Origin: Candidatus Cloacimonadota bacterium
GTDB taxonomy: Bacteria > Cloacimonadota > Cloacimonadia > Cloacimonadales > Cloacimonadaceae
Assembly: GCA_012519465.1 (NCBI GenBank)
Contig: JAAYQD010000086.1
Location: forward strand, 1-7,027
Length of the DNA: 7,027 nucleotides
Reading direction: 5' to 3'
Part shown: positions 5,914 through 7,027 of the stretch, in pieces
How positions within the stretch are numbered: position 1 is the stretch's first letter
Layout: every line of letters begins with the position of its first letter
Notes under the pieces: generated by a model
Databases searched by the model: none
Told to the model about the DNA's origin: nothing
The model's input: only the letters and a program-made list of their open reading frames with translations
Made by a program: the position numbers and the translations under genes

Positions 5914-6283
5914 AGCCTGGTTCAGGGAACTCACTATTGCCGATTTTATCCTGGTTTTCCTGATCATGATGGCGATCGTGCTTTCCGCCATATTCCTGTG
6001 GAGAAAGCGCGATTTGAAACAAGATGCACTCCTGTATGTGTACAAAAATGACGTGTTGTGGAGCATCTATCCCATGGACAAAAACCAGGTGGTGAAGGTG
6101 GACGAGCATAATAGCTTTGAGATTCGTGATCAGCAGGTGGGGATGATCGCGGCAGATTGCCCTGATAAACGCTGTGTTAAACAGGGATTCACCTCCATAC
6201 TGCCCATAATATGCCTGCCCAACAAGCTGGTTTTGGAAGTTAAGAGTGGGGAAGAGGCAGAAACGCCTCATATTCTGTATTAG
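5903..6283 (+). CDS. Membrane-anchored NusG domain II-containing protein
   Basis: A 126-residue protein starting at TTG within the last codons of amrS. After a short basic N-terminus it has one transmembrane segment at about 15-33 (FILVFLIMMAIVLSAIFLW) followed by the positive stretch RKR (34-36). This suggests an N-in anchor with the rest outside the cytoplasm. The remaining 90 residues match the NusG domain II superfamily of small membrane-attached proteins. They contain ALLYVYKNDVLW, then AADCPDKRC (84-91) and IICLPNKLVLEV (102-113), with three cysteines at C86, C91 and C104. The name reflects domain similarity only; there is no NusG N-terminal domain, so it is not the transcription factor. 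Members often sit beside electron-transfer or transport genes, and their biochemical role is not established. It overlaps amrS by 11 nt and is followed after 8 nt by a glycosyltransferase-like gene, so it belongs to the same operon. Confidence 0.85.
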   Translation: MKSKAWFRELTIADFILVFLIMMAIVLSAIFLWRKRDLKQDALLYVYKNDVLWSIYPMDKNQVVKVDEHNSFEIRDQQVGMIAADCPDKRCVKQGFTSILPIICLPNKLVLEVKSGEEAETPHILY

Positions 6284-6287
6284 AGGA
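6282..6287 (+). promoter_or_regulatory. Ribosome binding site of the glycosyltransferase-like gene
   Basis: AGAGGA overlaps the TAG stop (6281-6283) of the NusG-domain-II gene and lies 4 nt before the ATG at 6292. This supports that start and points to coupled translation. Confidence 0.65.
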
Positions 6288-6291
6288 ACAA

Positions 6292-7027
6292 ATGCTTAGA
6301 ATCGCCATTTATATCTCAGATCACGGATTCGGCCATGCCGCGCGGATGGCGGCACTCAGCGATGAGCTTATCCGGCTGGGTGTGCAGGTGCTTTTGAGAA
6401 CCCAGCGGCCTGCATTTCTGTTCTCCTGCCTGCAGAGCCCATTCTGTGAGCTTCATCCCGCACAGATGGATTTTGGCGTGAAGCACAAAGAAGACTTGAA
6501 ATCTGATATTCCTGCCACCAGGGAGGCTTTGCTGGAGCTGTTTGGCAAACGCAATGAAATCGTGGAAAGGGAAGTAGATTGGCTGCGCACTCAAGCCATT
6601 GATCTGGTGATAGCCGATATTCCCTATTTGGTGATGGAAGCCTGTAGCTATGCCAAAATACCTGTATTCGCTATATCTAACTTCGACTGGGTATTTATTT
6701 ATCAGCATCTATTTAAGGATGAACCTCAGATATATCCACTTATCAACACTATTTACAGTCTTTACCAACACGCTGACATGGCTTTCCGCCTGCCTTTCAG
6801 CACGCCGCACAGTATGCTTTCTTTTCCCAAAAGCATCAAAACAGGACTTCTGGCACGTCGCAAAGAGACTTATGAAGATATCCGAGCCAAATATAAGATA
6901 GATGAGGGCACGCCTCTTCTGGCTTGCAGCTTTGGGGGACAACCCGGAAAGAGTATAGACTTCCCATCGCTCTGTAAGGCTTTTAAGGGTGTGGTTATCA
7001 GCACAAATCAGGAATATCAGGCTTCCA
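6292..7027 (+). CDS. GT-B-fold glycosyltransferase-like protein, N-terminal part, 3' end outside window
   Basis: An open frame of 245 codons from ATG 6292 runs past the window end without a stop. It begins MLRIAIYISDHGFGHAARM. The HGFGHA(A/T)R motif (11-18) after a first beta-strand is typical of GT-B proteins that resemble MurG-like glycosyltransferases and the N-terminal domain of plant-type L-arabinokinases. DFGVK (59-63), LVIADIPYLVMEAC (104-117) and ISNFDWVFIY (127-136) fit the same group. LLACSFGGQPGKSID (209-223) looks like the start of the second Rossmann domain, where the donor nucleotide would bind. No signal peptide is seen, so it is probably cytosolic. Donor, acceptor and even transferase activity are unknown. 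Its place behind kdtA hints at envelope glycan work, but this is only context. A full kinase-fused arabinokinase cannot be excluded because the C-terminus is missing. Confidence 0.75.
   Translation, partial: MLRIAIYISDHGFGHAARMAALSDELIRLGVQVLLRTQRPAFLFSCLQSPFCELHPAQMDFGVKHKEDLKSDIPATREALLELFGKRNEIVEREVDWLRTQAIDLVIADIPYLVMEACSYAKIPVFAISNFDWVFIYQHLFKDEPQIYPLINTIYSLYQHADMAFRLPFSTPHSMLSFPKSIKTGLLARRKETYEDIRAKYKIDEGTPLLACSFGGQPGKSIDFPSLCKAFKGVVISTNQEYQAS

Noticed and set aside
5903..6283. Transcription antitermination factor NusG
   Set aside because: It lacks the NusG N-terminal domain and carries a transmembrane anchor; only the domain II superfamily match remains.

Overview
The window reads entirely on the + strand and looks like chromosomal DNA of a diderm (LPS-making), amino-acid-fermenting bacterium. 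KdtA/WaaA implies lipid A with Kdo. The thiolase plus glutamate-1-semialdehyde-aminomutase-like aminotransferase pair resembles the lysine-fermentation chemistry described in Candidatus Cloacamonas acidaminovorans (Cloacimonadota). Cloacimonadota is therefore my best guess for the lineage, but it is an inference from gene content and not a database match.

Region 1 (1-3355) is a tight run of three genes. It holds the C-terminal 154 codons of an acetyl-CoA acetyltransferase, a class III PLP aminotransferase best read as 3-aminobutyryl-CoA aminotransferase (kat), and CTP synthase (pyrG, GTG start, 18 nt after kat). The first two would act in sequence: 3-aminobutyryl-CoA to acetoacetyl-CoA, then thiolysis to two acetyl-CoA. 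pyrG is a housekeeping gene with no obvious pathway link. It carries several unusual substitutions near conserved motifs, although its catalytic residues are intact. A hairpin with a T-rich tail follows pyrG.

Region 2 (3356-3652) holds that terminator, a sigma70-like promoter (TTGACA box) with repeated AT-rich half-motifs around it, a complete tRNA-Asp(GUC) with encoded CCA, and a strong stem-loop terminator directly in front of the next gene.

Region 3 (3653-7027) is a translationally coupled cluster. kdtA overlaps amrS by 13 nt. amrS overlaps a membrane-anchored NusG-domain-II protein (TTG start) by 11 nt. After 8 nt comes a GT-B-type glycosyltransferase-like gene that runs off the window. 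amrS, a radical SAM enzyme of the AmmeMemoRadiSam family, has no amrA or amrB partner in view. The repeated coupling of these four genes is the least explained feature of the window. I saw no mobile element, CRISPR array or pseudogene.
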